A stretch of 64,000 nt of DNA from NCBI RefSeq assembly GCF_014596975.1, contig NZ_JACVXD010000006.1, positions 137,742-201,741 of the forward strand, given 5' to 3'. The notes below the pieces were generated by a model, which saw nothing but the letters and a program-made list of their open reading frames with translations, searched no databases and was not told where the DNA came from. Source of the stretch: Aestuariibaculum marinum (GTDB lineage: Bacteria > Bacteroidota > Bacteroidia > Flavobacteriales > Flavobacteriaceae). Numbering within the stretch: position 1 is the stretch's first letter; every line of letters begins with the position of its first letter. The position numbers were made by a program, and so were the translations under genes. This document shows, in pieces, positions 15,927 to 24,668 of this stretch.

Positions 15927-16249
15927 ATATTCAAAACGCACAAAAGGAAGTAGACGAGTGGATTAAAAATCATGGGGTTCGTTATTTTAACGAGTTAACA
16001 AATATGGCACAACTAACAGAAGAAGTTGGTGAAGTTGCCCGTATTATTGCGCGTCGTTATGGTGAACAAAGTGAAAAAGAAAGCGATAAGGATAAAGATT
16101 TAGGCGAAGAATTAGCCGATGTATTATTTGTTGTTTTGTGTTTGGCGAACCAAACCGAGGTAGATTTGCAGGCGGCTTTCGATAAAAGAATGGATAAGAA
16201 GGGAAAACGCGACCACGATAGACACCATAATAACGAAAAATTAAAGTAA
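15923..16249 (+). CDS. MazG-like nucleotide pyrophosphohydrolase
   Basis: A 108-residue all-alpha NTP pyrophosphohydrolase. The metal-binding pattern is visible: EEVGEVARI near residue 31 and, later, LGEELADVLFVV with Glu and Asp spaced as in the ExxE...ExxD family. The C-terminus is highly charged and His-rich (GKRDHDRHHNNEK). Members hydrolyse non-canonical or excess NTPs to NMP and pyrophosphate; substrate here is unknown. The start overlaps dtd by 4 bases, and the same operon continues to aroA. Confidence 0.88.
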   Translation: MNIQNAQKEVDEWIKNHGVRYFNELTNMAQLTEEVGEVARIIARRYGEQSEKESDKDKDLGEELADVLFVVLCLANQTEVDLQAAFDKRMDKKGKRDHDRHHNNEKLK

Positions 16250-16282
16250 ATTAGCGGCTTGTTAAAAACAAACCAACTATTT

Positions 16283-17506
16283 ATGCAAATTACTCTTCAA
16301 AAATCTGAAATAGCAAAGCAGTCGTCTATTCAAATTACAGGTTCTAAAAGTGAATCAAATAGGCTATTACTTTTAAAGGCGTTATATCCGCAGTTTAATC
16401 TTGAAAATATCTCAAATTCTGATGATAGTAATTTAATGACCAAAGCATTAAGTTCGTCGTCTGATGTGGTTGATATTCACCATGCAGGTACCGCTATGCG
16501 ATTTTTAACAGCCTTTTTTGCGGTTCAGGAAGGACGAGAGGTAACGCTTACCGGTTCTAAACGTATGAAGGAGCGTCCAATTCAAATTTTGGTTGAGGCA
16601 CTTCAGGAACTTGGAGCCGATATAGAATATGTTGAAAACAGTGGTTATCCACCTATTAAGATAAAAGGTAAAAAGCTTACTAAAAATAAAGTGTCTCTAC
16701 AGGCTAATGTAAGTAGCCAGTATATTTCTGCTTTGTTGTTAATCGCCTCTCGTTTAGAAAACGGATTGGAATTAACTTTAGAAGGAAAAATAACTTCGGT
16801 GCCCTACATTAATATGACCTTGAGTTTGTTAACTGAAATTGGGGTTGAAAATTCGTTTGAAGGAAATACCATTGTGGTTAAACCGGCTCCAAAAGATTTA
16901 GAAGCTAAAACTTTGGTTGTAGAATCAGATTGGTCTTCGGCATCATATTATTTCAGTTTGGCAGCATTAAGTGCTGTAGGAATAGAAATTACATTATCAT
17001 CTTATAAAGAAAATTCATTGCAGGGCGATTCTGCTTTAGTGGAGATTTACAGACATTTTGGTGTTGAAACGGCTTTTAATAATAATTCGGTGACATTAAC
17101 AAAAACCGATAAAGACGTTTTACCATTCACTTACGATTTAACAAATGCGCCAGATATAGCACAGACCATTGCTGTAACTTGTTTTGCCTTGGGTATAAAA
17201 TGCGATTTAACCGGACTTCATACGCTTAAAATTAAAGAAACCGACCGTTTGGTGGCTTTAAAAACTGAAATTGAAAAGTTAGGCGGACAGGTTGAAATTA
17301 CTGATGCTTCGCTTCATTTGGCTGAAGCTAAATCTATTAAAAGCGATGTTGCTATTGCTACATATCACGACCACAGGATGGCTATGGCCTTTGCTCCAAT
17401 AGCACTTAAAACATCGGTAATTATAGAAGATGCTATGGTGGTTTCAAAGTCGTACCCAACATTTTGGGACGATTTAGAATCTATAGGTTTTAAAATAACT
17501 AAATAA
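16283..17506 (+). CDS. aroA: 3-phosphoshikimate 1-carboxyvinyltransferase (EPSP synthase)
   Basis: The ATG at 16283 gives a 407-residue protein, MQITLQKSEI; an upstream TTG at 16259 would add eight residues without family support. Motifs include the substrate-binding GSKSESNRLLLL, the HHAGTAMRFLTAF segment near 75, KERPIQILVEALQELGA, SSQYISALLL, and the C-terminal LKIKETDRLVALKTE and TYHDHRMAMAFAP. The glyphosate-region consensus LGNAGTAMR is altered to IHHAGTAMR, as I recall for Bacteroidota enzymes. It joins shikimate-3-phosphate and PEP. It lies outside the attenuated aromatic operon, at the end of the rsgA-dtd-mazG-like run. Confidence 0.93.
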   Translation: MQITLQKSEIAKQSSIQITGSKSESNRLLLLKALYPQFNLENISNSDDSNLMTKALSSSSDVVDIHHAGTAMRFLTAFFAVQEGREVTLTGSKRMKERPIQILVEALQELGADIEYVENSGYPPIKIKGKKLTKNKVSLQANVSSQYISALLLIASRLENGLELTLEGKITSVPYINMTLSLLTEIGVENSFEGNTIVVKPAPKDLEAKTLVVESDWSSASYYFSLAALSAVGIEITLSSYKENSLQGDSALVEIYRHFGVETAFNNNSVTLTKTDKDVLPFTYDLTNAPDIAQTIAVTCFALGIKCDLTGLHTLKIKETDRLVALKTEIEKLGGQVEITDASLHLAEAKSIKSDVAIATYHDHRMAMAFAPIALKTSVIIEDAMVVSKSYPTFWDDLESIGFKITK

Positions 17507-17521
17507 TAATCACCCATTTAC

Positions 17522-17553
17522 TTGACAAGGCCTATCTGCAGATTGTATATTTG
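17522..17553 (+). promoter_or_regulatory. Promoter of queA
   Basis: TTG (17522-17524, within CTTGACA) and TATATTTG (17546-17553) are 21 bases apart, a good Bacteroidota promoter. It leaves a leader of about 45 bases before the queA ATG at 17602. Confidence 0.65.
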
Positions 17554-17601
17554 CAGCCTTCGTAGTATTGAAGTAAATTAAAAAACAATAAAAGTAAACA
17601 G

Positions 17602-18651
17602 ATGAAATTATCAAACTTTGGTTTTAACTTACCAGATGAATTATTAGCGGAATATCCGGCAGAAAACAGAGATGAGGCACGTTTAATGGTTTTAGATAGA
17701 AAAAATCAAACCATTGAACACAAGATGTTTAAGGATATTGTTGACTATTTTGATGAAGATGATGTTTTAATTCTGAACAACACCAAAGTATTTCCAGCAC
17801 GTCTTTATGGTAATAAAGAAAAAACCGGAGCTAGAATTGAAGTATTCTTATTAAGAGAACTTAACGAAGAGCAACGTCTTTGGGATGTACTTGTAGATCC
17901 GGCTCGTAAAATTAGAATTGGTAACAAATTATATTTCGGTGACGACGATACGTTAGTAGCAGAGGTTATCGATAATACCACTTCTAGAGGTCGTACATTA
18001 CGTTTCTTATACGATGGTTCTTATGCAGAATTTCGTAGAAAATTAAACGAGTTAGGTGAAACACCGCTTCCAAAGTACATCAAAAGAGATGTAGAACCAG
18101 AAGATGAAGAGCGTTACCAAACAATTTACGCTAAAAACGAAGGAGCGGTTGCAGCACCAACAGCTGGTCTTCACTTCTCTAAGCATTTACTGAAGCGTTT
18201 AGAAATTAAAGGCGTAAACTTTGCAGAGGTAACTTTACACGTAGGTTTAGGTACATTTAATCCAGTTGAGGTAGAAGATTTATCGAAACACAAAATGGAT
18301 AGCGAAGAGCTTAAAATTGATGAAAATGCAGTTGAAACTGTAAATAAAGGTATCCGTAATAAAAAGCGCGTTTGTGCTGTAGGTACAACGGTTATGCGTG
18401 CTATTGAGAGTTCGGTGTCTTCAAATGGCGAGTTAAATGAGTTTGAAGGTTGGACCAATAAATTTATTTTCCCTCCTTACGATTTCAGTATTGCCAACTG
18501 TATGATTACTAATTTCCATACGCCAAAATCAACATTATTAATGATGATTTCTGCATTTGCTGGTCACGATTTTATGAAAAAAGCATACGATGAAGCTGTG
18601 AAAGAAGGTTATAAGTTTTACAGTTATGGTGATGCCATGTTAATCATCTAA
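17602..18651 (+). CDS. queA: S-adenosylmethionine:tRNA ribosyltransferase-isomerase
   Basis: A 349-residue protein with the family's start ([29 protein letters not shown]), the [17 protein letters not shown] segment, [23 protein letters not shown] and the hallmark [13 protein letters not shown], then [11 protein letters not shown] and [21 protein letters not shown]. QueA transfers the ribosyl part of AdoMet to preQ1 in tRNA, making epoxyqueuosine. The gene has its own promoter (17522-17553) and terminator, so it is monocistronic. I looked for a preQ1-type aptamer in the 48-base leader and saw none. Confidence 0.96.
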   Translation: MKLSNFGFNLPDELLAEYPAENRDEARLMVLDRKNQTIEHKMFKDIVDYFDEDDVLILNNTKVFPARLYGNKEKTGARIEVFLLRELNEEQRLWDVLVDPARKIRIGNKLYFGDDDTLVAEVIDNTTSRGRTLRFLYDGSYAEFRRKLNELGETPLPKYIKRDVEPEDEERYQTIYAKNEGAVAAPTAGLHFSKHLLKRLEIKGVNFAEVTLHVGLGTFNPVEVEDLSKHKMDSEELKIDENAVETVNKGIRNKKRVCAVGTTVMRAIESSVSSNGELNEFEGWTNKFIFPPYDFSIANCMITNFHTPKSTLLMMISAFAGHDFMKKAYDEAVKEGYKFYSYGDAMLII

Positions 18652-18660
18652 AAATATCAA

Positions 18661-18688
18661 AAGCCTTGTTTTTACAAGGCTTTTTTTT
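18661..18688 (+). terminator. Intrinsic terminator of queA
   Basis: AAGCCTTGT (18661-18669) pairs perfectly with ACAAGGCTT (18674-18682), loop TTTT, followed by eight T. Confidence 0.9.
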
Positions 18689-18791
18689 GCTTCATTTTTT
18701 TCGGTATCCTTTGAGGTAAGTTTAAAATTCCTCTTTCAATCCTAAATGTAAACTCCATATACTTAAATTATAAGTGATATAGCTTGTCTAT

Positions 18792-18853
18792 AGATTATTA
18801 GGCTAATTAGTCTTAACAAGTCTAATAATCTAAGCCCAAAATCATTACTTTTG
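18792..18853 (+). promoter_or_regulatory. rlmN promoter element with a perfect inverted repeat upstream
   Basis: TACTTTTG at 18846-18853 fits the -7 consensus; the rlmN ATG at 18862 is 8 bases further, so the transcript would be almost leaderless. Upstream, AGATTATTAG (18792-18801) and CTAATAATCT (18822-18831) form a perfect 10-bp inverted repeat around a 20-base spacer, covering the -33 region. No clear TTG is present. It may be an operator. Confidence 0.45.
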
Positions 18854-18861
18854 CATCATCT

Positions 18862-19902
18862 ATGGCAAATACAAAAAAAGACATACGCGCACTAACCAAA
18901 GAGCAGTTAAGAGCATTTTTCGAAAAGCAAGGTGATAAGGCGTTTCGTGGTAACCAGGTTTACGAATGGTTATGGCAAAAGGCTGCCTATTCTTTCGATG
19001 ATATGACTAATATTTCGAAGGAAACCCGCCAAATGCTGGAAGATAATTTTGTGATTAACAACATTAAGGTCGATACGATGCAACGTAGTAGCGATGGTAC
19101 GGTTAAAAATGCAGTGCGTTTACATGATGGATTAGTCGTGGAGTCTGTATTGATACCAACGCCAACAAGAACAACAGCTTGTGTATCTAGTCAGGTAGGC
19201 TGTAGTTTAGATTGTCGTTTTTGTGCAACAGCACGATTAAAGCGCATGCGTAACTTAAACCCGGATGAAATTTACGATCAGGTGGTGGCGATAGATAACG
19301 AAAGTCGTTTATATCATGATCGTCCCTTAAGTAATATTGTATTTATGGGTATGGGTGAGCCGCTTATGAACTATAACAATGTGATTAAAGCCATTGATAA
19401 AATAACCTCGGATGAAGGTTTAGGCATGTCTCCAAAGCGTATAACGCTATCAACTTCAGGAGTGCCAAAAATGATCAAAAAAATGGCCGATGATGAGGTG
19501 AAATTTAATTTAGCCGTGTCTTTACATTCAGCGGTAGATGAGGTACGAACTAAGATCATGCCGTTTAATGAAACCTTTCCGCTTAACGACTTACGTGAAG
19601 CTTTAGAATACTGGTATGCTAAAACCAAACGCAGAATTACTTACGAATATGTGGTTTGGGATGGAATAAATGATACACAGCGTGATATCGATGCCTTTGT
19701 GAAATTCTGCAAGTACGTACCGTGTAAAGTTAATATTATAGAGTACAACCCAATTGACGATGGTGAATTCCAGCAAGCGTCTAACCAAGCATTAGAAAAT
19801 TATATTTCTGGTCTTGAAAAACACAACATTGTAGTAAATGTACGTCGTAGTCGTGGTAAAGATATTGATGCCGCCTGCGGACAATTAGCAAATAAAAATT
19901 AG
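18862..19902 (+). CDS. rlmN: Dual-specificity 23S rRNA/tRNA adenine-C2 methyltransferase
   Basis: This 346-residue radical-SAM enzyme has the CxxxCxxC cluster in GCSLDCRFCATARLKRMRNL near residue 113. Other RlmN landmarks are FRGNQVYEWLWQK, VESVLIPTPTRTTACVSSQVG (the first methyl-carrying Cys region), VFMGMGEPLMNYNNV, ITLSTSGVPKMI, LAVSLHSAVDEVRTKIMP and the C-terminal RRSRGKDIDAACGQLA with its catalytic Cys. It methylates A2503 of 23S rRNA and A37 of some tRNAs. It is transcribed alone or with the prenyl synthase gene 47 bases downstream. Confidence 0.96.
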   Translation: MANTKKDIRALTKEQLRAFFEKQGDKAFRGNQVYEWLWQKAAYSFDDMTNISKETRQMLEDNFVINNIKVDTMQRSSDGTVKNAVRLHDGLVVESVLIPTPTRTTACVSSQVGCSLDCRFCATARLKRMRNLNPDEIYDQVVAIDNESRLYHDRPLSNIVFMGMGEPLMNYNNVIKAIDKITSDEGLGMSPKRITLSTSGVPKMIKKMADDEVKFNLAVSLHSAVDEVRTKIMPFNETFPLNDLREALEYWYAKTKRRITYEYVVWDGINDTQRDIDAFVKFCKYVPCKVNIIEYNPIDDGEFQQASNQALENYISGLEKHNIVVNVRRSRGKDIDAACGQLANKN

Positions 19903-19949
19903 AAATTAAATCGCTAAAACTTATATTTGAATTCTCTTAGCTTAAGCAT

Positions 19950-20927
19950 TTGAAAATAGTAGAGCAAATAAAACAACCTATAGCCTTTGAAATGGATCTT
20001 TTCGAGCAAAAGTTTCTGCTTTCAATGTCTAGTAAGGTAGCTTTATTAAATAGGATTACCACATATATCGTAAACCGAAAAGGGAAGCAAATGCGTCCTA
20101 TGTTTGTGTTTTTGGTAGCAAAAATGGTGTCTAACGGCGAGGCTATAGAGCGTACGTATCGTGGAGCTTCAGTTATAGAATTGATTCATACAGCAACTTT
20201 GGTGCATGACGATGTGGTTGATGATAGTAACCGCCGACGTGGATTCTTTTCAGTTAATGCCCTTTGGAAAAATAAAATAGCTGTTCTTATTGGCGACTAT
20301 CTGCTGTCGAAAGGTTTATTGCTCAGTATCGATAATAACGATTTCGATTTACTTAAAATCATTTCTGTCGCTGTTAGAGAAATGAGTGAAGGTGAATTGC
20401 TTCAGATTGAAAAGGCTCGAAAGCTGGATATAACTGAGGATGTATATTACGAAATCATTCGACAAAAAACAGCAACGCTAATAGCGGCTTGTTGTAGTTT
20501 AGGGGCAGCTTCGGTTAAGCCTGAATCAGACCATGTTGAAAAGATGCGCAAATTCGGTGAACTTATTGGTATGGCTTTTCAAATTAAGGATGATTTATTT
20601 GATTATAGCGAGGACCAGATTGGGAAACCAACAGGTATCGATATCAAAGAACAGAAAATGACATTGCCTTTAATTTATGTGCTTAACAACGCAGAAAAGA
20701 AAGACAAAAAGTGGTTAATTAACTCTATAAAAAACCATAACAAGGATAAAAAGCGTGTTAAAGAAGTTATTGCTTTTGTAAAGGCTAATGGCGGTTTAGA
20801 GTATGCAATTACTAAAATGAAGCAGTTTCAAACCGATGCTTTGAATCTTCTGAATACCTATCCGGATTCTGATTATAAAAAATCATTGGAGTTAATGGTG
20901 AACTACGTTATCGATAGGAAAAAGTAG
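19950..20927 (+). CDS. Trans-polyprenyl diphosphate synthase (quinone side chain type)
   Basis: A 325-residue class I polyprenyl synthase. The first Asp-rich motif is LVHDDVVDDSNRRRG near residue 90, and the second is FQIKDDLFDYSEDQIGKPTGID near 210, with KRGKQMRP-type isopentenyl-diphosphate binding (NRKGKQMRPMFVFL). The long product is probably the menaquinone side chain, as expected for this phylum. Start: the frame begins with TTG at 19950, giving (M)KIVEQIKQPIAFEMDLFE, the N-terminus expected of homologues. The next ATG (19992) would remove conserved residues, so I keep the TTG. The stop lies 6 bases from the convergent transglutaminase gene's stop. Confidence 0.88.
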   Translation: MKIVEQIKQPIAFEMDLFEQKFLLSMSSKVALLNRITTYIVNRKGKQMRPMFVFLVAKMVSNGEAIERTYRGASVIELIHTATLVHDDVVDDSNRRRGFFSVNALWKNKIAVLIGDYLLSKGLLLSIDNNDFDLLKIISVAVREMSEGELLQIEKARKLDITEDVYYEIIRQKTATLIAACCSLGAASVKPESDHVEKMRKFGELIGMAFQIKDDLFDYSEDQIGKPTGIDIKEQKMTLPLIYVLNNAEKKDKKWLINSIKNHNKDKKRVKEVIAFVKANGGLEYAITKMKQFQTDALNLLNTYPDSDYKKSLELMVNYVIDRKK

Positions 20928-20933
20928 TTTTAA

Positions 20934-21884
20934 TTACTGCTGTTGTTGCTGTTGCTGAATACGTTCCATATGGCGTTTATAGCTGTTATTCTTTATTGAT
21001 GACATTGGAGTTTCAGGTAAAATTAAATCCTCATCACTTTTAGACGTACTTACATTTACTTTTACAAACAAATTGGCATTTGCATTGCCTTTAAAAACCC
21101 CTTTAACGGGCGCACAGTCACTATAATCTCTGCCAACAGCAAGACGAACATGACAATCGTTGGCTATTGTATTGTTTGTTGGGTCGAAACCAAGCCAGCC
21201 ATAAAAGGGGATATAGGCTTCAATCCATGCATGTGTCGCACCCTCTCCGCGAGTATTATCGCTATTCGGACAAATATAACCACTAACGTATCGCGCGGGA
21301 ATACCACACATTCGTAAAGCTTGGAGCATGATGTTTGTAAAATCCTGACATACGCCTGCTTTAATTTTCCAAACTTCATCAATAGAGGAGTCTACTTTAG
21401 TAACCCCTTTAGTGTATTTTATAAGGTTATAAACATAGTCGCATAGTTCCTGCAAAGCCTGATAAACGGTTTTGTGTTTAATTTGTTTTTCTTCAATAAT
21501 TTGGGCTAATTCATTTGTTCCACTAAATGGTTTATGGATTAGGAAATCAACAAACGGGTCATCGTATTTTATGTTTTCTAATTCCTTCCATTGCGTTTTT
21601 GCGGCAATCGTATCTTCTGGTAATATTTTAGAGAAGGTAGTTACTTCAATGTTAGACTCAATATACAACTCCGTAATGGCTTCGGTAATCATAAACGAAC
21701 CAACAATATTTTTATAATAATCGAGGTAAGTTTGCACATGGGCGTTATTCGTAATTACCAGATAATGGGAATTGACGTTCTGAAATTCATCATTAATAGG
21801 GTGTAAACGCAATTGGTTAGCCGCATCAATTACCGGATTATCATAACTATATTTTGTGACGTGTTTAATGAAATAGGTTGCCAT
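20934..21884 (-). CDS. Transglutaminase-like cysteine protease fold protein of the ATP-grasp/alpha-E module
   Basis: This 316-residue protein has an N-terminal bacterial transglutaminase-associated beta domain (about 1-90, starting MATYFIKHVTKYSYDNPV). The transglutaminase core follows: catalytic Cys in GVCQDFTNIMLQALRMCGIPA, His in GATHAWIEAYIPFYGWLGFDPTNN and Asp in FDPTN. No signal peptide is seen. It is the last gene of a three-gene minus-strand unit with the ATP-grasp and alpha-E genes (10-base gap upstream), a conserved module thought to form or process isopeptide-linked peptides. The protein ends in seven Gln coded by mixed CAG/CAA codons (20937-20957), unlike typical family members. 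Confidence 0.85.
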   Translation of the reverse strand: MATYFIKHVTKYSYDNPVIDAANQLRLHPINDEFQNVNSHYLVITNNAHVQTYLDYYKNIVGSFMITEAITELYIESNIEVTTFSKILPEDTIAAKTQWKELENIKYDDPFVDFLIHKPFSGTNELAQIIEEKQIKHKTVYQALQELCDYVYNLIKYTKGVTKVDSSIDEVWKIKAGVCQDFTNIMLQALRMCGIPARYVSGYICPNSDNTRGEGATHAWIEAYIPFYGWLGFDPTNNTIANDCHVRLAVGRDYSDCAPVKGVFKGNANANLFVKVNVSTSKSDEDLILPETPMSSIKNNSYKRHMERIQQQQQQQ

Positions 21885-21894
21885 AAATGGATGA

Positions 21895-22821
21895 TTAATT
21901 GATTGGTGTATAGTAGACAGAATTTATATTTTCGGAAATATCACCTATATCTTGTTTAATACCATCAACAAAATTTTGAAGCCCCTGATCTTTTATGTTT
22001 TCAATTGTCGTGTATTTGATACTACTTTCTAATTTCCCTAAAAGAAACTGTAAATTGTTATTTCCAAGTTCGCCTTCTTCTATAAGTTCGGTGATGTGTC
22101 TGTTTAATTTATTAATACAGTAATAAACCGATCTCGGAAAGAGTTTGTCTCTGAAAATGAGATCTATAATTTGGTCTTCATTAAATGAAGATTTATACGT
22201 TTTTAAATATTTTTGATAGCCACCTACTACTAATAACAGGTTTCTCCAGTAGAGACCTTTTTCTAAATCGTCGGTAGCTTCACTAATTTCTTTAAGTTTT
22301 AATGTTGTAAAATCTGAAATTAAAATTACCCGCTCTAAATACCGCCCAACATTCATAAAGTAATAGGCAGGCCCACGTTCCTGCATTATATCGTTGGTGC
22401 CGTAAAACATTAAATGATGTCCTAATAGCTCTTCCAGAAGGCGTATAGGGTCTTCTTCTTTAAGGCGTTGTCTTAAATTATTATTTGTTAAAAATAAGTA
22501 GTAGTTGTTGATGCATAACCAAGATTCCCTTGAAATATGCTCCTGGACACTTCTGGCGTTTTCTCGGGCTCGGGTAACAATATTTATTATGGAATTATCA
22601 TTACTAGTCTCAAAAATCATATAATCAATACACTCTATGGTGTCTTCAGTATGAAACTCGGTTTCAGAGGATGCGAAATTTTTAATGACCGGAGTCCATG
22701 AAAAGAGTTCGGGTGAGTCCTGATTGGCATAAAAGTTTACTTTTAACAGGGCTAGAATACCGTTACCACGTGCCATGTACCTATTCATCCAAATGAGATT
22801 ATTTGCTACTCTACTTAACAT
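21895..22821 (-). CDS. Alpha-E domain protein
   Basis: A 308-residue mostly alpha-helical protein of the 'alpha-E' family. It starts MLSRVANNLIWMNRYMARGNGILALLKVN, the family's usual opening with Trp and Arg. Conserved stretches are NIVTRARENARSVQEHISRESWLCIN and YYFMNVGRYLERVILISDFTTLKL. There are no signal peptide or membrane segments. The molecular role is unknown. The family is nearly always encoded beside a circularly permuted ATP-grasp enzyme and a transglutaminase-like protein, as here (21 bases after the first, 10 before the second). No proteasome-like Anbu gene, sometimes a fourth partner, lies in the window. Confidence 0.85.
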   Translation of the reverse strand: MLSRVANNLIWMNRYMARGNGILALLKVNFYANQDSPELFSWTPVIKNFASSETEFHTEDTIECIDYMIFETSNDNSIINIVTRARENARSVQEHISRESWLCINNYYLFLTNNNLRQRLKEEDPIRLLEELLGHHLMFYGTNDIMQERGPAYYFMNVGRYLERVILISDFTTLKLKEISEATDDLEKGLYWRNLLLVVGGYQKYLKTYKSSFNEDQIIDLIFRDKLFPRSVYYCINKLNRHITELIEEGELGNNNLQFLLGKLESSIKYTTIENIKDQGLQNFVDGIKQDIGDISENINSVYYTPIN

Positions 22822-22842
22822 ATATTCGTTCTTCTTTTTAAA

Positions 22843-24285
22843 TTATTTTAAAACCCATGTGTCTTTACTGCCGCCACCTTGAGAGCTATTAACCACCAAC
22901 GAGCCCTTTTTAAGAGCAACCCTGGTTAGGCCTCCCGGACAAATGTCGACACCGTCTACACCACTTAAAGCAAAAGGTCTGAGGTCTATACATCGTGGCG
23001 ATAATTTGCCATCAATGAAGCAAGGCGCTGTAGATAGTTTTAAAATGGGTTGCGCTATAAATCCATCGGGTTTCTTTTTTACGGTATCCAGATAATCTTT
23101 TATTTCTTCATCACTGGCTTCATGCCCCATAAGCATACCATAGCCACCACTTCCGTCGGTCTTTTTAATAACCATTTCCCTAATGTGTTGGGTAACATAT
23201 TCCAGCTCGACAGGTTTACTAAGCTGATAGGTTTTAATGTTTTTCAAAATAGGCTCTTCGCCTAAATAATACCTAATCATGTCTGGGACATAAATATAAA
23301 TAGCTTTGTCATCGGCTATTCCCGTACCCGGAGCATTTACAATTATTACATTTCCTTTACGATATGCAGCCATGATACCTGCTACACCTAAGATGCTTTC
23401 TGCTTTAAACTCTAATGGGTCAAGGTAGTCATCATCAACACGACGATAAATAACATCAACTTGTTTCAGGCCATTTGTTGTTTTCATATACACAAAATGG
23501 TCTTTGACTACGAGGTCGTTTCCTTCTACAAGTTCAATACCCATAAGTCTGGCCAATGTTGTATGTTCGTAGTACGCCGAATTGTATATGCCTGGAGTTA
23601 ATAATACTACGTTAGGATTAACGATGGGAGAAAGGTCTTTTAGTTTTCGGTATAAAAAGTTAGGGTAATTTGATACGGATCGTACCCCGTTTTTAGGTAA
23701 TATACCGGGGAAAAGACGTTTGGAAATTTCCCGGTTTTCAAGCATGTAGCTCACTCCAGAAGGTGTTCTTAAATTATCTTCTAAAACATAAAACTCGCCA
23801 TCTTCATTACGAATTAAATCGACTCCCGAAATATGTACATAAATATCGTGAGGTACATTAACGCCCTTCATTTCTCTTAAAAAATAGGGGCAGGAGAAAA
23901 TTAATTCACCAGGAATAATACCATCTTTAATAATAAATTGTTCATGGTAAATATCTTTTATGAATAAGTTTAGGGCTTTAAGCCGTTGTTTAATACCGCG
24001 TTCTATTTTATCCCATTCTTCGGCGGTTATAATTCTTGGAACAATATCGAATGGGAATATTTTTTCAATGCCTTCATTGTTATTATATACAGTAAAGGTA
24101 ACACCTTGACTCATAAATAACTGTTTGGCTAGTTCTTCTTTGGTTGATAGTTTTTCAGGTGAGGTGTTTTTTAGGTATTCAACAAATTGTTCATATTGAA
24201 CTCTAAACTCAGCATTGTCGTTGTACATTTCATCCCAGGTGTTGGGTAACTTATCATAGGAAGAAAATAGATTGTTCTTGTTCAT
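22843..24285 (-). CDS. Circularly permuted ATP-grasp protein, type 2
   Basis: A 480-residue protein of the CP-ATP-grasp family. Recognisable blocks are SQGVTFTVYNNNEGIEKIFPFDIVPRII near 70, GVDLIRNEDGEFYVLEDNLRTPSGVSYMLENR near 185-215, PGIYNSAYYEHTTLARLMGIELVEG, DVIYRRVDDDYLDPL, VNAPGTGIADDKAIYIYVPDMI, VIKKTDGSGGYGMLMG and the C-terminal RPFALSGVDGVDICPGGLTRVALKKGS. The fold forms amide bonds using ATP. The family is inferred from gene neighbourhoods to make short peptides or attach amino acids, but no substrate is established. It heads the three-gene unit; a near-consensus -7 box TATATTTA lies at 24312-24305. Confidence 0.87.
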   Translation of the reverse strand: MNKNNLFSSYDKLPNTWDEMYNDNAEFRVQYEQFVEYLKNTSPEKLSTKEELAKQLFMSQGVTFTVYNNNEGIEKIFPFDIVPRIITAEEWDKIERGIKQRLKALNLFIKDIYHEQFIIKDGIIPGELIFSCPYFLREMKGVNVPHDIYVHISGVDLIRNEDGEFYVLEDNLRTPSGVSYMLENREISKRLFPGILPKNGVRSVSNYPNFLYRKLKDLSPIVNPNVVLLTPGIYNSAYYEHTTLARLMGIELVEGNDLVVKDHFVYMKTTNGLKQVDVIYRRVDDDYLDPLEFKAESILGVAGIMAAYRKGNVIIVNAPGTGIADDKAIYIYVPDMIRYYLGEEPILKNIKTYQLSKPVELEYVTQHIREMVIKKTDGSGGYGMLMGHEASDEEIKDYLDTVKKKPDGFIAQPILKLSTAPCFIDGKLSPRCIDLRPFALSGVDGVDICPGGLTRVALKKGSLVVNSSQGGGSKDTWVLK

Positions 24286-24668
24286 AAATTAATAAGTATG
24301 TACTTAAATATACTTAAAAATTAAAGAATAGACAGTGAATTAAAGTTATATGTAAATTAAAGTTAGTGTTTATTCGTATTTGTTAAAAATATTTCTAAAA
24401 ATATATGTGCTTCATAATTTGTCTATAATTAAATTGTATACTCATCAATCGGTTGACATCTAATTTGGTTTGCTTTTGGGGTAATTAAATTGTGTTTTTA
24501 TAGATTAAGATAGATTGTATGTTAAAAGATGTAGAAAATTAATATTAAATTAATGTTAGGTGTAAATTAAATTGCTGAAAAGTAGTGGTTTGTTTAATTT
24601 TTCAAAAAAATATAAGAACCCAGGCAACCATTATATCAAAATTCTCGTCTATTTAAATAGAAGACCAA
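24286..24668. other. Divergent intergenic region, 383 bases, very AT-rich
   Basis: This holds the upstream regions of the minus-strand ATP-grasp unit (AAGTA-TG-TACTT at 24294-24305 and -7-like TATATTTA) and of the plus-strand ECF sigma gene (24623-24650). Between about 24320 and 24600 I see no ORF, hairpin with T-run or convincing repeat beyond AT-rich runs. Confidence 0.6.
24623..24650 (+). promoter_or_regulatory. ECF-type promoter upstream of the sigma factor gene
   Basis: GGCAACC (24623-24629) and CGTCT (24646-24650) are 16 bases apart. An AAC-containing -35 and a CGTC -10 with 16-17 base spacing is the classic pattern recognised by ECF sigma factors, unlike the TTG/TAnnTTTG promoters elsewhere in the window. 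The ATG at 24669 lies 18 bases on, so autoregulation is likely. Confidence 0.6.

Noticed and set aside
17554..17601. preQ1 riboswitch in the queA leader
   Set aside because: The leader is only 48 bases and lacks the hairpin and A-rich tail arrangement of preQ1-I aptamers.
24286..24668. Hidden small RNA or attachment site in the longest gene-free stretch
   Set aside because: Apart from the two promoter regions it shows only AT-rich sequence without stems, T-runs or flanking repeats.
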